NCBI GenBank assembly: GCA_945859605.1 | Contig: OX243827.1 | Coordinates: 24,520,165 to 24,584,164 of the forward strand | Source: Lumbricus rubellus | Lineage: Eukaryota; Annelida; Clitellata; Crassiclitellata; Lumbricidae | Length of the DNA stretch: 64,000 nt | Direction: 5' to 3' | In this document: piece after piece, positions 1 to 54,239 of the stretch | Layout: each line of letters begins with the position of its first letter | How positions within the stretch are numbered: position 1 is the first letter of the stretch | Made by a program: the position numbers and the translations under genes | Notes under the pieces: generated by a model | Seen by the model: the letters and a program-made list of their open reading frames with translations, nothing else | Told to the model about the DNA's origin: nothing | The model's database searches: none

Positions 1-119
1 TTGCAAAACAAAACACAGTTAGCTGAAAGAGTCACCAGTGGCAAGCCCTCGCAAACACGTAGAGTTGACCATCGGATTCCCGTAGAGCTGGTAGATGGCG
101 TGGTTGATCAGAGTCTCTG

Positions 120-775
120 GTATGTATGTATGTATGTATGTATGTATGTATGTATGTATGTATGTATGTATGTATGTATGTATGTATGTATGTATGTATG
201 TATGTATGTATGTATGTATGTATGTATGTATGTATGTATGTATGTATGTATGTATGTATGTATGTATGTATGTATGTATGTATGTATGTATGTATGTATG
301 TATGTATGTATGTATGTATGTATGTATGTATGTATGTATGTATGTATGTATGTATGTATGTATGTATGTATGTATGTACATGTATGTATGTATGTACATG
401 TATGTATGTATGTATGTATGTATGTATGTATGTATGTACATTGTATGTATGTATTATGTATGTATGTATGTATGTATGTATGTATGTATGTATGTATGTA
501 TGTATGTATGTATGTATGTATGTATGTGTGTATGTATGTCTGTATGTATGTATGTATGTATGTGTGTATGTATGTATGTATGTATGTATGTATGTATGTA
601 TGTATGTATGTATGTATGTATGTATGTATGTATGTATGTATGTATGTATGTATGTATGTATGTATGTATGTATGTATGTATGTATGTATGTATGTATGTA
701 CATTGTATGTATGTATGTATTATGTATGTATGTATGTATGCATGTTTGTATGATTATATGTATGCATGCATGTAG
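120..775. repeat. Giant (TATG)n microsatellite
   Basis: About 650 bp of nearly pure GTAT/TATG tetranucleotide, with sparse interruptions (TACA, TTATG, TGTG). The period is 4, so all frames stay open and read as Tyr-Val-Cys-Met or its reverse. Those long open frames are artefacts, not genes. Confidence 0.97.
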
Positions 776-1465
776 TGCGACCGTGATTTATCTTTTCTTT
801 CTCCTCATCATCTCTTTTCTTTTGTCCGCATCATCTCGAGATTCATCTTAATCGTTTTCCTTCTTCTCTTCTCGTTCTTCAGCTCCTTCAAATCCTCCTC
901 CTCCTCCTCCTCCTCCTCCTCCTCTTTGTCCTTTTCCTTCTTGCCTTCTTTGTCTGTTTCTTATTTAATCTTCTGTCTCTCATATTTCTTCTTTGACAAC
1001 ATGGACGTGATCACTAATCGAAAGTCGTAATACAGGCTTCAAAAACGACGTCAACAGATGAAAATCATCAAAATGTTCTTGGAATCGTGCTGAAGCAACA
1101 TGACGCATTTAAGATAATTCGTCTACGTTTTCGTCATTTATTTGTTATTTATTTTTTAGGTTTGTTATGGACAATAATATAAGGGAAGAACTGATGGCGT
1201 ACAGCATGGATGTCATGAGATGATGAGGGATGGGAAAATCACGGACAACACAAGATCGGACAACATCTCACGATGTAGGAAACCATGAAGAAGATTATTT
1301 ATTTAATCCAGGGACCCGGGTGCTGTGGGTATGCCTTCCAAATGCCTCCTCTGACAGCCAAACCGCCTATCACGCACAAATTCATAAGCTTAACTGCGGA
1401 CCCTCCAAACTGCCACCCGGGTACTTCAGCACCCTTAGCATGCACCCACCTATAAGATTGACTTC
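776..1465. other. Intergenic stretch without recognised gene
   Basis: The left part is pyrimidine-rich and includes a CTC-repeat run near 891-925. The rest is ordinary AT-rich sequence. A short open frame (1230-1571, plus) runs into a transposon remnant and has no recognisable domain. No coding feature is supported. Confidence 0.6.
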
Positions 1466-1659
1466 TTTAAAGGAATTCAACTGCAAAAACCCTTCTTTCC
1501 TTTCCATGCATCCCACATGGAAAATTACTGCAAATCGGATGCCATCAAATGACCATCTGTACTATTTCTAGCCGCACAGAAGTGCTTCTACAATTGCACA
1601 GATCTATTTAGAACTGCAAATTTTTTTTATCAAAAACAGCAAGCTAAAAAAAAGTCCTG
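1466..1659 (-). mobile_element. Degenerate copy of the GCAGTT-rich hAT-like MITE
   Basis: Shares the order of blocks seen in the copies at 10850, 22778, 23799 and 32470: CTTTAAAGGAATT, an inner block resembling CCTCCATGG...AATTACT, CTTCTACAATTGCACA, TTTAGAACTGCA, and a terminal AAAAGTCCTG. No clear target-site duplication remains, so this is an old copy. Confidence 0.6.
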
Positions 1660-2541
1660 GTTCCTGATACAGATTATTTTTTTTCAAATGTAGGCGATGT
1701 AAGAAATCGTCTTTTACAATTCAATTATTGATGTGCGCTTGTTAGATGCAAATAAACGTCACTTACTTACTTACTTGGATATTATATATACAATTATACA
1801 TACATATAAATGCAGGATTATCTACAATGTACATGTATATACATGAATATAATAACATCTAGTGTCATATAAACTGCTAGTGACTTTCTCCATATTGTAG
1901 ATTATAATAATTATAGCCTATAATACATGCACTGAACCGGGCGCTGACAGGATGCCGTTTGTTTTTATATATGGCGGATCCTTTTATCAATTAACTTGCC
2001 GCTGGGCGGATTCCACGCCTGATCATCGCTTTGGCAAGGAAATATCCGATGACATGATTTTTGTTTGTGGAACTACTTATCTTTTCACCGCAGTTGCTTT
2101 TACAGGTTATTGTTTTTGGTTTCTGTTCAGACGTTTGTTTGCGAAGCCCCTACGTGTGGTCATGATTTACTAGGTCAGTGTCGTGTCTTTGAACCCGAAA
2201 AATTAAAAATTATCGAAGCAGGTCAGTTTGGGAGACGATAGGAGAAACCACGGAACTACATGTACTTAATATAATTTATATTAATGGTTTTGCTGTTGAA
2301 ACGTTAACACAAGAGGCCTGCAGCTGTTTAAAGCCGTTAAAAGAAATGAAAATAATGTCATTCGTGATCTCTTTTCACTGCAGCGAGATCCATTATAGTC
2401 ACTACAAGATTGACATTAGGCAAAGGGTTCACGATTTTACTTCCTCCCTCTAAATGCCCCAATAGAGACTCGATGTTCTTTATTTCAGGAATGTTTTTAA
2501 AGCATACATGTATATAGCCTACTAACAAACTCAACCACAAG

Positions 2542-2913
2542 CAGTGGCGGATCCAGAACTGTTTTAGGGGGGCCAAAATCTTGGGAAAACCAAGAAAATT
2601 TCTAAGAAAAAGTTTTTTTAGTCATCTGCCAAAATTTTCGGGAAAATCATACCATTTCATCCGCCAAAAAAGGTGATGACCTTTTTTTAGTCCTCTGCCA
2701 AAATTTTCGGGAAAATCATACCATTTCATCCGCCAAAAAGTTGATGACCTCAACTTGAAAACCGAGCGTCCCATACAATTTTCCGAATAGGGGGGGCAAT
2801 ATCCATTGTACCCATATTCGTATTGCTAATTTCGGACCAAATGGGGGGCCACGTCCCATGGCAGTTTTCAATGGGGGGCCATGGCCGGATTGGCCCCCCT
2901 GGATCCGCCCCTG
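2542..2913. mobile_element. hAT-like MITE with perfect 8-bp TSD
   Basis: The 372-bp element starts CAGTGGCGGATCCAG and ends CTGGATCCGCCCCTG, which are inverted repeats. It is flanked by ACCACAAG at 2534-2541 and again at 2914-2921. The interior contains two copies of a block with TTTTTTTAGTC and CCGCCAAAA. It has no coding capacity. The 8-bp duplication and CAG...CTG ends fit the hAT superfamily. Confidence 0.88.
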
Positions 2914-2939
2914 ACCACAAGCACTAATTGTAATTGCAA

Positions 2940-3100
2940 AATTTATATAGGGGCTATACTTCAAGAGAACCTCCTAGAATCTCTCTCACCCTGACACTAA
3001 ACCACGATCAAAGAGAACAGTTTCAAACGCTTGCGGAAAAGGAGCAAATAAAGACAAAGAAGTTCATCATGGTAGCACTGACACACAAAACCGCACTGTC
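2940..3100 (-). mobile_element. LINE 3'-end fragment (L2/CR1-like)
   Basis: Matches the better preserved fragment at 40880-41040: CAAGAGAAC..CTCC, then GACACTAAACCACGATCAAAGAGAA, then AACGCTTGCGGAAAAGG and AAAGACAAAGAAGTTCAT. It represents the minus-strand C-terminal coding end plus tail of a non-LTR element, with an internal deletion. Confidence 0.6.
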
Positions 3101-3442
3101 AATTCTTAAACATAGGCCTATCATATAGGTCTACACCTATCGTTATTGACTTGTTTCTTGTGGAAATAACCAATATGGCCTATGGCTACGTTGCCTACAT
3201 CTAGGCTAATAAACGGAGATTCGCTTATGTTTCATTCGCCAGAGGGGAAAGTGGCGAGGCCATTCATGTAAGTAGGTCTACCGCAGCAGTCGATGACAGT
3301 GTGAAGCAGGCTGTTTGTTTTTTTCTTGCTTGTTTCTTATAAAATCTTAACCAAAGTTACGATTAATTAAACTCCAGCTGTTAAACTATAACTATGGTAA
3401 ATTAATGCCGAATTTCTTCTGATAGCGAACGAAATCTATTGT

Positions 3443-3642
3443 GGAGCGCGGTGGTGTAGTGGGTATGTTCGTTGCCTTGCAGCCGGAAGGCTGCAGGTTC
3501 AAATCCACCGCGTAAGGACCTTGGGAAGTCCTTCGCTCGCAATTGCTCAGCGCTTCTTCGTGAAACTCAGATGCAGTGTCCGCTCTGCAGTCGGGAGCGC
3601 CTCTGAGTAGCGAGCTTGAAGGGGCGCTATAACAAGTGCACA
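3443..3642 (+). mobile_element. tRNA-derived SINE
   Basis: About 200 bp. The head resembles a tRNA gene, with an A-box-like TGGTGTAGTGGG and a B-box GGTTCAAATCC. A conserved body follows (GGACCTTGGGAAGTCCTTCG, CAATTGCTCAGCGCTTC). The 3' tail GGGAGCGCCTCTGAGTAG...GCGCTATAAC also ends the LINE at 28.1-29.2 kb. Confidence 0.85.
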
Positions 3643-3960
3643 TACCTGTACAAACCCTGCTTTATTGACGTAGCCTAAACATGGGCGTTGTCGCTTTCCT
3701 ATACGAAGCGCCGTGACTATGTCGGCTGCTTTTTAAGCGCTTGGAAGAGCGACGTTTTGTAACTTTTTGTTATTATATCTGCACTCTTTTGCACATCCAA
3801 TTTTTGCATGTTTGTTACAATTATAGGCTAGTCCTTTGAACTTTCTTCCAATTTCTTTTCGGCGATATTCACGCAATATTATAGCCTACGGCCATTTTAT
3901 GCATTTATCCCTAACCCTTTTTTTTACACCGTTAGGCCTAGCCTACAAACCATAAACAGA

Positions 3961-4262
3961 CGAAATAAACGAAAGCGTAGAGACTCAATTTTGGACATGA
4001 AGCTATTCAGTTGGTATTTTTCTCAATGGGTTGTTGGTCTTGGTGGTTTATTACGATCTTGACACGGTGTAAAATTGATATAGGCTGCGATTCGACAAGT
4101 TGCGTGTTTACCGATAAAGTCCTTCAATTCCGACGGCAGCTGCGCGTTTTGTGTTTCAATAAATGCCTTCTCGGCCAGTGCTGCATTTACAGCGTCGTTG
4201 GATGTGGTGCACAGAACATGGACGCTATAACGCGAGTTGGCATTAAAACTACGGAGAGAAAT
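3961..4262 (-). pseudogene. Possible decayed AID/APOBEC-like deaminase segment
   Basis: On the minus strand an open frame covers 4055-4262. It contains LAEKAFIE and, 34 residues after the glutamate of AE, PCQDR. In zinc-dependent AID/APOBEC-like deaminases the core is H-x-E ... P-C-x2-4-C. Here the glutamate and the PC pair are present, but the metal-binding His is Leu (codon CTG) and the last Cys is Arg (CGT, one transition from TGT). After a stop, another frame at 3961-4010 reads LNSFMSKIESLRFRLF, which resembles the helix and strand that follow the PCxxC motif. A plausible acceptor lies at 4249-4250. No intact gene is present. The family assignment rests on motif spacing only; a chance open frame is the main alternative. 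Confidence 0.33.
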
Positions 4263-4340
4263 CAAAAGGCGTCATTGGACCTGCTTGCTATACAGCCTGT
4301 CTGTTCTAACTATGTCTGATTGGAGTTGTTAATCATTGAT

Positions 4341-4458
4341 TTGTGCGTGTGTGTGTTTGTGTGTGTTTGTGTGCGTTTGTGTGTGTGCGTGCGTGTGCGA
4401 GTATGTGTGGTGTGTGCGTGTGTGTGTGCGCGCGTGCATGTGTGTGCGTGTGTGTCCA
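4341..4458. repeat. (TG)n/(TGCG)n microsatellite
   Basis: GT-rich dinucleotide run with GC and TT interruptions. The CVCVCV and HTHTHT frames on the two strands are consequences of the repeat. Confidence 0.95.
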
Positions 4459-4464
4459 AAATGT

Positions 4465-5270
4465 ATTTTCTGTGCTGCGGGCGAATGGGAAAGGTCAATC
4501 TTTTTTTGACCATTTAATAGTTTCCGAGATTTTTCTTGACCTTTTCGCAAATGGCTAATTGCAACCTGCAGGACCGGAATCATGGATATCTTGCATAAGC
4601 AATTCAGAGTGCTACGGCATGTAAATCCTCTGGAATAGTTCTGGCAGGTCACTTGTGTCTCCTCCTAACTAGACATTACACTCAGCACCTTCACATAAGA
4701 AGTGCTATCCCGCCGTGCAAAGCAGTAAATAATGGACCCAATTAGAAGTATAATTCAGTGAACTGAAATTAATTCAAAACGTATAATAGTCGTATACGCG
4801 AACGCAAGGACAATACGTGGATCAGTCGCAGCGTTAAAACTGCTTCTGCCTGAATTAAGTCTTTAATGGTTGTACATGCGCATTGACAAGGACAAAAACA
4901 ATTTTAATTGCGTCTTTTTATGCCACTTTTTCCGAACAGCACTGATCTTATAGTGTTGTAGAAAAAGCGGCTGTTGCTGCAGCATCACTGGAAGATTATT
5001 ATCATGAATAGTCAGATTGACGAAGCTAGTTACTTCAGATGTTCCGCTGCAGTAATTGCTACGTTTTTCATTGATGTGTTTATAAGCTTACTGAACAATG
5101 TTTCAGTGAGAAAAGCAAGGACAATGAGACTCCGGTCTTGTTAGCCTAACGCGTGGACAAGTAGTTCAAGTCTACAAATTAGCTCCCCTGAATGCTTGCT
5201 GTGTATGGACCTTGAGCTGTTTTTATTCTAGTCCCCTGCTTTGGGAGGGGGAGTGGCATAGGAATACATG
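4465..5270. other. Intergenic stretch, nothing recognised
   Basis: Unique-looking AT-rich sequence with no long open frame, no tandem repeat and no clear transposon termini on either strand. Confidence 0.5.
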
Positions 5271-5887
5271 TACACTGTGCCCCATAAAAAAACACCAAAA
5301 AACTTTTCAAAAATCTTCTATAAAACTAAGCCAATTGTAATAAAAGTTTGTACGTTGTTTCTCAAATAATTTTTGCCACAAAATATTTTACATTTTACTT
5401 ACTCACAGAAGTGGTTGCTGTTGGAGGCAGTGACGCAGACTAGGCGTGTTTGGAAACGTTTAAACAGAGATTAGTAACTTATAGGACAGCGCCCCAGCAC
5501 ATCGCGCAAAGGACACCACCATTGCGTTGCTGCGACGTGAAACACCAAGCTTCATTGGACCGGAACTCTGGCCAGCAAACTCACCAGACCTCAATCCCGT
5601 TGACTACAGAATTTGGGGTCTAATACATTAACGCGTCTACCAGACAGCAATACGGGACATCAACGAGTTGAAGGTGCGCCTCATCGTTGTATGGGCACAG
5701 TTGAAGCAGAGTGTCATTGACAAAGCTATTGAACAGTGGCGGCCAAGGCTGAGAGCCTGCGTTCAAGCGAAGGGACATCACTTCGAACATCTTCTTAAAT
5801 GAAACATTACTTTTTCTTATTTAACATTAGACTTACATGCGTTTCATGAGAAAGTTTTTGGGTGTGTTTTTTATGGGGCACAGTGTA
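5271..5887 (+). mobile_element. Internally deleted Tc1/mariner transposon relic
   Basis: Terminal inverted repeats CACTGTGCCCCATAAAAAA (left) and its complement ending GGGGCACAGTG (right) are bounded by TA on both sides (5271-5272, 5886-5887), the target of this superfamily. The plus strand retains the C-terminal part of a transposase: from about 5562 it reads LWPANSPDLNPVDYRIWG, carrying the catalytic SPDLNP/D motif. Near 5640-5800 follow pieces reading QTAIRDINELKVRL and IEQWRPRLRACVQAKG, ending in a stop. The N-terminal DNA-binding half and the first catalytic Asp are missing, so it is non-autonomous. Confidence 0.88.
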
Positions 5888-6289
5888 CATATTTTTGGGC
5901 GGGGAAAAACGACCATGTTTGGCGGACGACGATCGAAACTTTTTCCAACCCCAGACACCGACAATCGACTACCTTTGACCGGACTTTTTTTCTGATGACG
6001 ACCCTTTTTAGTATATGGATGCCTCGAACGATTCTAAAGCAGAAATTTTACATTCATACATTTTATGGGGGTTGGATGGGGGAAAGTTACAAGCAGCGCT
6101 TTTTGAAGAATTGGGAGAGGAAAGACTGGTACATACATGTACATGTGAACAACACTTCAAGATTATCGACTAGCGTTACTGTAACTATTGATTTTAGGTA
6201 GGCCTATAATATTGCATGTAGCAATAAAATATCAGATTTAAAAAACACATTGAACATCAAAATGATGTCAATTTCTACGAAGGAAGTGT

Positions 6290-6745
6290 TCTGTGATTGC
6301 AGTTGCAAGTAGTCTGTAAAATTGTGATATTATCACTCTGTAGATGCAATTGAATGTACTATTGTAATGTGATATTTCTCTCAAGGGAGTTTTCTGTGGT
6401 TGCAATTGAATGTACTATTGTAATGTGATATTTCTCTCAAGGGAGTTTTCTGAGGTTGCAATTGAATGTACTATTGTAATGTGATATTTCTCTCAAGGGA
6501 GTTTTCTGAGGTTGCAATTGAATGTACTATTGTAATGTGATATTTCTCTCAAGGGAGTTTTCTGAGGTTGCAATTGAATGTACTATGGTAATGCGATATT
6601 TCTCTCATGGGAGTTTTCTGTAGTTGCAATTGAATGTACTATAGTAATGTGATATTTCTCTCAAGAGGAGTGTGCTCTGGTTGCAACTGAATGTACTATG
6701 GTAATGCGATATTTCTCTCAAGAGGAGTGTTCTCTGGTTGCAACT
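6290..6745. repeat. 56-bp tandem repeat array (about 8 units)
   Basis: Units read approximately GTTGCAATTGAATGTACTAT, TGTAATGTGATATTTCTCTC, AAGGGAGTTTTCTGAG. The middle units are nearly identical; the outer units diverge (for example AAGAGGAGTGTTCTCTGG). Confidence 0.93.
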
Positions 6746-6879
6746 ACAAACAGGCATTCTCTGATAATGTCAGACTGAAATCTTAGGTAACGATAAAACT
6801 TTACGAAAGCGACAAAGGTCTTTCGCATTTCTATGGCACAGCATGATGTAAAGAGAATCGTTATGTTACAAGTTTCTAC

Positions 6880-7230
6880 CGATCATGACACGCTCTCTGA
6901 CATTACCGGTGCCATTTCCACACTGCTGGGTGCCGACCAGTTGCCGGTTGCCAAGCGACGCATTGCTACCTGTCCGCAATGATGTCTTATTGTAGTGTAC
7001 CGTCTCTTTGTCTGCGACCAAATGCTCGCGCTCGTGCCGCTACAGGTGTGCGTTCGCGGCACAAAACGCCTTTTTTGTCGCCGGTAACAAAAGAAACTTG
7101 ATGTCTGCACCGAGTCCACCCTGCGTTCGGCTGCAGATACCATTGTTGCGGAGATGTTGTTTGGGGTGGTCGCTTGGCAACCATGTAGAGCATGGATGCC
7201 TAAAAGCCTGCGCGTCAGGTTCCAACTTGC
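6880..7230. other. GC-rich island with inverted repeat
   Basis: This block is markedly more GC- and CpG-rich than its surroundings, about 1.6 kb upstream of the first recognised exon of the large plus-strand gene. GGTTGCCAAGCGAC (about 6945) and its complement GTCGCTTGGCAACC (about 7168) form a 14-bp inverted repeat. Open frames on both strands match no family I recognise. It could be a promoter-associated region, an unrecognised exon or an old transposon. Confidence 0.35.
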
Positions 7231-7436
7231 AGTAGAGCTATTATAGATCGACGGTTTCGGATCATCAGTCTGCAGGTTTAGAATTGAAGACTTGGCTGCT
7301 ACTTCAGGTTGGCCTTCATTAATTCATCTCTCCTGATAATATAGTTATTATTATTATGGGCGTTAATGACTGCATAATCAAATGTGCACTAATATACTAT
7401 TATTGCTATTATTATACAAGGCAATTACTACTATCA

Positions 7437-7444
7437 TTATTAAT

Positions 7445-7533
<89 letters not shown>

Positions 7534-7600
7534 ATTATTATTAATATCATCATCTTCTTCTTCTTCTTCTTCATCATCATCATCATTGTCATCATCATAA
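7437..7600. repeat. (ATT)n/(ATC)n compound microsatellite
   Basis: ATT trinucleotide repeats grading into TTC and ATC repeats, ending just before the MITE at 7620. Confidence 0.95.
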
Positions 7601-7619
7601 GGATGTTAGGCTATATAAG

Positions 7620-8067
7620 TAGGGTAGTCCCAAAATCACGAATTCACGGAAATCACGAAAACCGTGAATTTCGCCGTTTGCCGTGATTGCCGTGAATTTT
7701 GCCTTTTTCCGTGATTTTCCGTGATTTTTCACATTTTCAGCACTTTTTTATAAAAAACACGTCAAAAATGGCGCCGACGACAAAAAACAGCGCGGAACTA
7801 TTGATTTAATTTAAGATTTTTTGTGCGGAACCATTAAATTAATTTAAGAATTTCTGTTTGGGGGAGTAAATTACGTCGCTGACAAGTGAAGACTCATTTC
7901 TAAATACTCTTTTATGCTAAATTTCAAAAGAAAATTCAACTTATTACAGAAATTGCGACTGCAAAAAAATCACGGCACCGTGAATCACGGTGCCGTGATT
8001 TTTTGGATTTTTGCAAAAGTACGCCGTGATTTTTTCACTTTTTGACCGTGATTTTGGGACTACCCTA
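7620..8067. mobile_element. MITE with about 20-bp TIRs and 8-bp TSD
   Basis: The element begins TAGGGTAGTCCCAAAATCAC and ends with the exact complement. It is flanked by TATATAAG at 7612-7619 and 8068-8075. The interior is rich in short CCGTGATT and AATCACGG inverted motifs, so the whole 448-bp element can fold back on itself. It has no coding capacity. Confidence 0.88.
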
Positions 8068-8270
8068 TATATAAGACTTTGAATTTAGGATAATTTGTTT
8101 TCTTTATGTTTGACTGCCTTGATTAATTTTATGGAATATAATATGTTTACTAACATGTCTGTCACAGTATAGGCCTGCACCAAAATGCGGGTGACAAAAT
8201 TTCAATAATACACAATATTCTTATCCTGTCTCATCTTTTCTTACTTTTAACTTATCTCAGCACCATCATC

Positions 8271-8283
8271 TTCATCATCATCC

Positions 8284-8332
<49 letters not shown>

Positions 8333-8333
8333 T
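8271..8333. repeat. (ATC)n microsatellite
   Basis: Near-perfect ATC trinucleotide repeat. The poly-Asp frame on the minus strand is an artefact of it. Confidence 0.95.
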
Positions 8334-8339
8334 GTTTTG

Positions 8340-8848
8340 TGGTATTGCTGCACACGTTATACGACCATCGTAAAATTGACTCTGTAAAAACATCGCCAAA
8401 ATCGAAGACATAGGCCTAATCGTCCTCGTCAGCAAATCTGTCATCAGACTCCGTCATAAAACCATTTTTGTCATAAAGTTGGAACATTTTAATTGTGATT
8501 TTATCCATTCATGATTTTGCAATTGAATTTCACAACAAAAAAGATTCGTAGACTTACTTTGGCACCGCAGTTTTTTATTGTTTGGATTTTTCAAAACTCG
8601 TAATTTATTTTCAATGGCTTCCATATTAGGCCTACATGTAAACCTATTCTTCAATATTGGTGATGAGTTTTGAGTATCGATGGATTAATCAATTTTAATG
8701 TTCGATGACTTGTCAATTTCAGAATGTTTAGTAAATAAAAAAAGCTATAGTAAAACATGTTGCGCAACAGTAGGCCTAATATCTATATAATTAGCCTATT
8801 GATTATTAATGTATGCGTAAAATATAATTCTGTTTAAATTCTTTCCAG
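8340..8848. other. Upstream region of the mesothelin-like gene
   Basis: AT-rich and without recognised genes. CTTTCCAG directly precedes position 8849, so the first coding exon may itself be preceded by a 5'-UTR intron. I could not identify a TATA box or transcription start with confidence. Confidence 0.4.
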
Positions 8849-8864
8849 AAAAGAATTTTGGGGA

Positions 8865-51973
<43,109 letters not shown>

Positions 51974-53400
51974 ACATTGCTGGACATCCGTGACAACCAC
52001 CGCCATCTTGGAAAACATATGCACATATCTGAAGTAGTCAATGTACACTAGTCTGTGATCTTGAAGCCAACTCACTTTACGATAAGTTCTATTTTAATTA
52101 GGAAACGTATCTACAGTAATTTTTGTGTTTTTTGGTCCGTGATAATGAGAATAACTCACTTTCTGTTTTGTTTATAAAGGACAAATCTAGCCTATGTTTA
52201 GTCTATGATCTTGGAGCCACTTCGTTTTAAGAAATTCGGTCCAAAACCACGGTAGTTTTGTATGCTTAGTCCATGATCTTAAGCCAAAATCATAATATTA
52301 TGTGGAAGTCTTCTATTTTGTTGAGACCTACGAAAAACCTGCAAATCGCTAAAACAGACCTTGAGACATTTTAAAGATTTGTTCTGTGTTGATCACGTGC
52401 AAAGTCTACAAATTGTCAAAACTATGTGATGCTGATGCCAATTTGCCAAATTATTTTTAAAGATATGTTTCATTTTGATTAGATAAACGTTTATGCACTT
52501 GTGATTAGTGACGTGTTCATATAATATCGGCATATTATGTGCATGCTTAAGATATAATTATTGCTCGTTTGTTGCACGTTAGGAAAAGAAAAACTTCAGT
52601 GATTTATTTGTCTGTAGAAATCGGTATCAAAGTGCCTGATCAGACTGTCAAAGTTTTACCACAATGCAATTTATAACTTTTCAGAGTTCAACGCTCATCA
52701 TTACTATGCACGTAAAACATTAAACCAATTTGATTATGTATATAAAAAATCTGTGTCTCGTTAGTGGTTTTTCATGGCATACATTAAACACCGGGCTTCA
52801 GCAGACAAGTACAATTTAAGGGTTTCCATCTCCACCAGTTTCCGGCAGCCATTTTGGGTTTCTATCTCCACACTCTTCCGGCAGCCATTTTGGATTTCAA
52901 TCTCCACCCTTTTCCGGTAGCCATTTTGTAGTGCCACAACAAACAAATTGAATTAGGCAGGTCAGTTTTAATTAGTGGAATATTGGAGTATTGTTAAGAG
53001 TTTCTAATAGCGGACTTGAATCACATCCTGCACTCTGAACGTTTATGGGTTATTAGCCTAATTTGTTGCCAACTTTGTTACATATTTATAAGTTTGTATG
53101 AAGAATTTAATTTAGATTGTTCTTGAGCGGAAGTTTTTTGGAGCAATATAGTTTATTTAATTATGAACATTATTTATTTTCATTTCTGTTATATTTTTTC
53201 AATTATTACAGGAAACTATTTGAGCAGTTTAAATTGTGTCGTCATTGAATAACTCTTAATGTGTGCACAGTAAAGTAAAAAATTCCATGCTTAGTCTATT
53301 CATTCTATTACATGTGATACAAGTCATTTAATTGTCATGAAGCGACGTATATTTATATGCTGACATTTAGACTAGTTGTAGAAATAAATTATTTCAATTT
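51974..53400 (+). other. Probable 3' UTR of the mesothelin-like gene
   Basis: No coding potential. AATAAA at 53383-53388 is the clearest polyadenylation signal. A 36-bp minisatellite with TTCCGGCAGCCATTTTGG lies at 52825-52930 (three units). The exact transcript end is not visible. Confidence 0.5.
52825..52930. repeat. 36-bp minisatellite (3 units)
   Basis: Units contain TTCCGGCAGCCATTTTGGGT and TTCTATCTCCACAC with a few substitutions. The minus strand stays open and reads a 12-residue repeat, an artefact. Confidence 0.85.
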
Positions 53401-53532
53401 GAGTTGATTGAACAAACAAAGTGACACTGTTTTACTCTTACAACGAAACGTTGAATATTAGTGACATAACACTCGTTGTTAACTTAAGTAGAAGTTTAAT
53501 TAAGCATACGCGGACAACACAACAACCATTCG

Positions 53533-53638
53533 TGAACAACCATCGCATTGTCATGAACAACCATCGCATTGTCATGAACAACCATCGCATTGCCATGAAC
53601 AACCATCGCATTGTCATGAACAACCATCGCATTGTCAA
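53533..53638. repeat. 21-bp tandem array (5 units)
   Basis: GAACAACCATCGCATTGTCAT repeated five times almost exactly. 21 is a multiple of 3, so both strands stay open (NNHRIVM and MTMRWLF repeats). There is no supporting start context or splice signal. Confidence 0.95.
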
Positions 53639-54239
53639 TCTAAATCAACACGTTGAAATGGAAGATTACATTTGCCACATCAACAGATCAGTTATTCTTC
53701 CAGTACAACCCGTAGTAATACCAGAATATCTGCACTGCCCTACATGAACACAAAATGCTCTAAGATAATGCCCTAAGAAATACTTAAGCCAATTCGGTTG
53801 ATGATACAACGATGATGAAACAACAATACCATATACTTCACTTCATACAAGCTGAGCAAAAGTTGTGACATCGCAACTTCTACTTTATATAGGCCAGGCC
53901 TGTCAAAAATTTTACATTAGTACACTTGGGAGTTTTTTAAAAGCATAGCGTCCTCATACATACAGGCCCGCATGCGTCTTACATGTTGGTAAGTAAATGG
54001 GGAAGTATATAGGCTACTTGTACCCTGAAACAATGGTGAAAGAGAGGTAAGATTTCCATGGATGACAATTATGCCATTTTGGCATATATGTGGGGCTTTT
54101 GGGTTCAATCAAAAGATGTCAGATATAGTTCCAGATAGTACAGTGGAAGTCACAACATCAAGAGGCATTTCCAAGAGTATAAACAGAAGCGGAAATGCTG
54201 TAATTAGTGAGAATTATTAACACACACACTAAACCCATA

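Noticed and set aside
1..851. Long open frames reading YVCM or IHTY repeats
   Set aside because: Direct consequence of the tetranucleotide microsatellite; open on both strands and in several frames.
1952..2173. 73-codon hydrophobic frame
   Set aside because: No recognisable domain, no splice context, composition like surrounding DNA.
6883..7235. Several open frames in the GC-rich island
   Set aside because: Open in three frames on both strands, which reflects base composition; no domain similarity recognised.
53421..53747. 108-codon frame with NNHRIVM repeats
   Set aside because: Open because the 21-bp tandem unit is a multiple of three; lies downstream of the likely polyadenylation signal.
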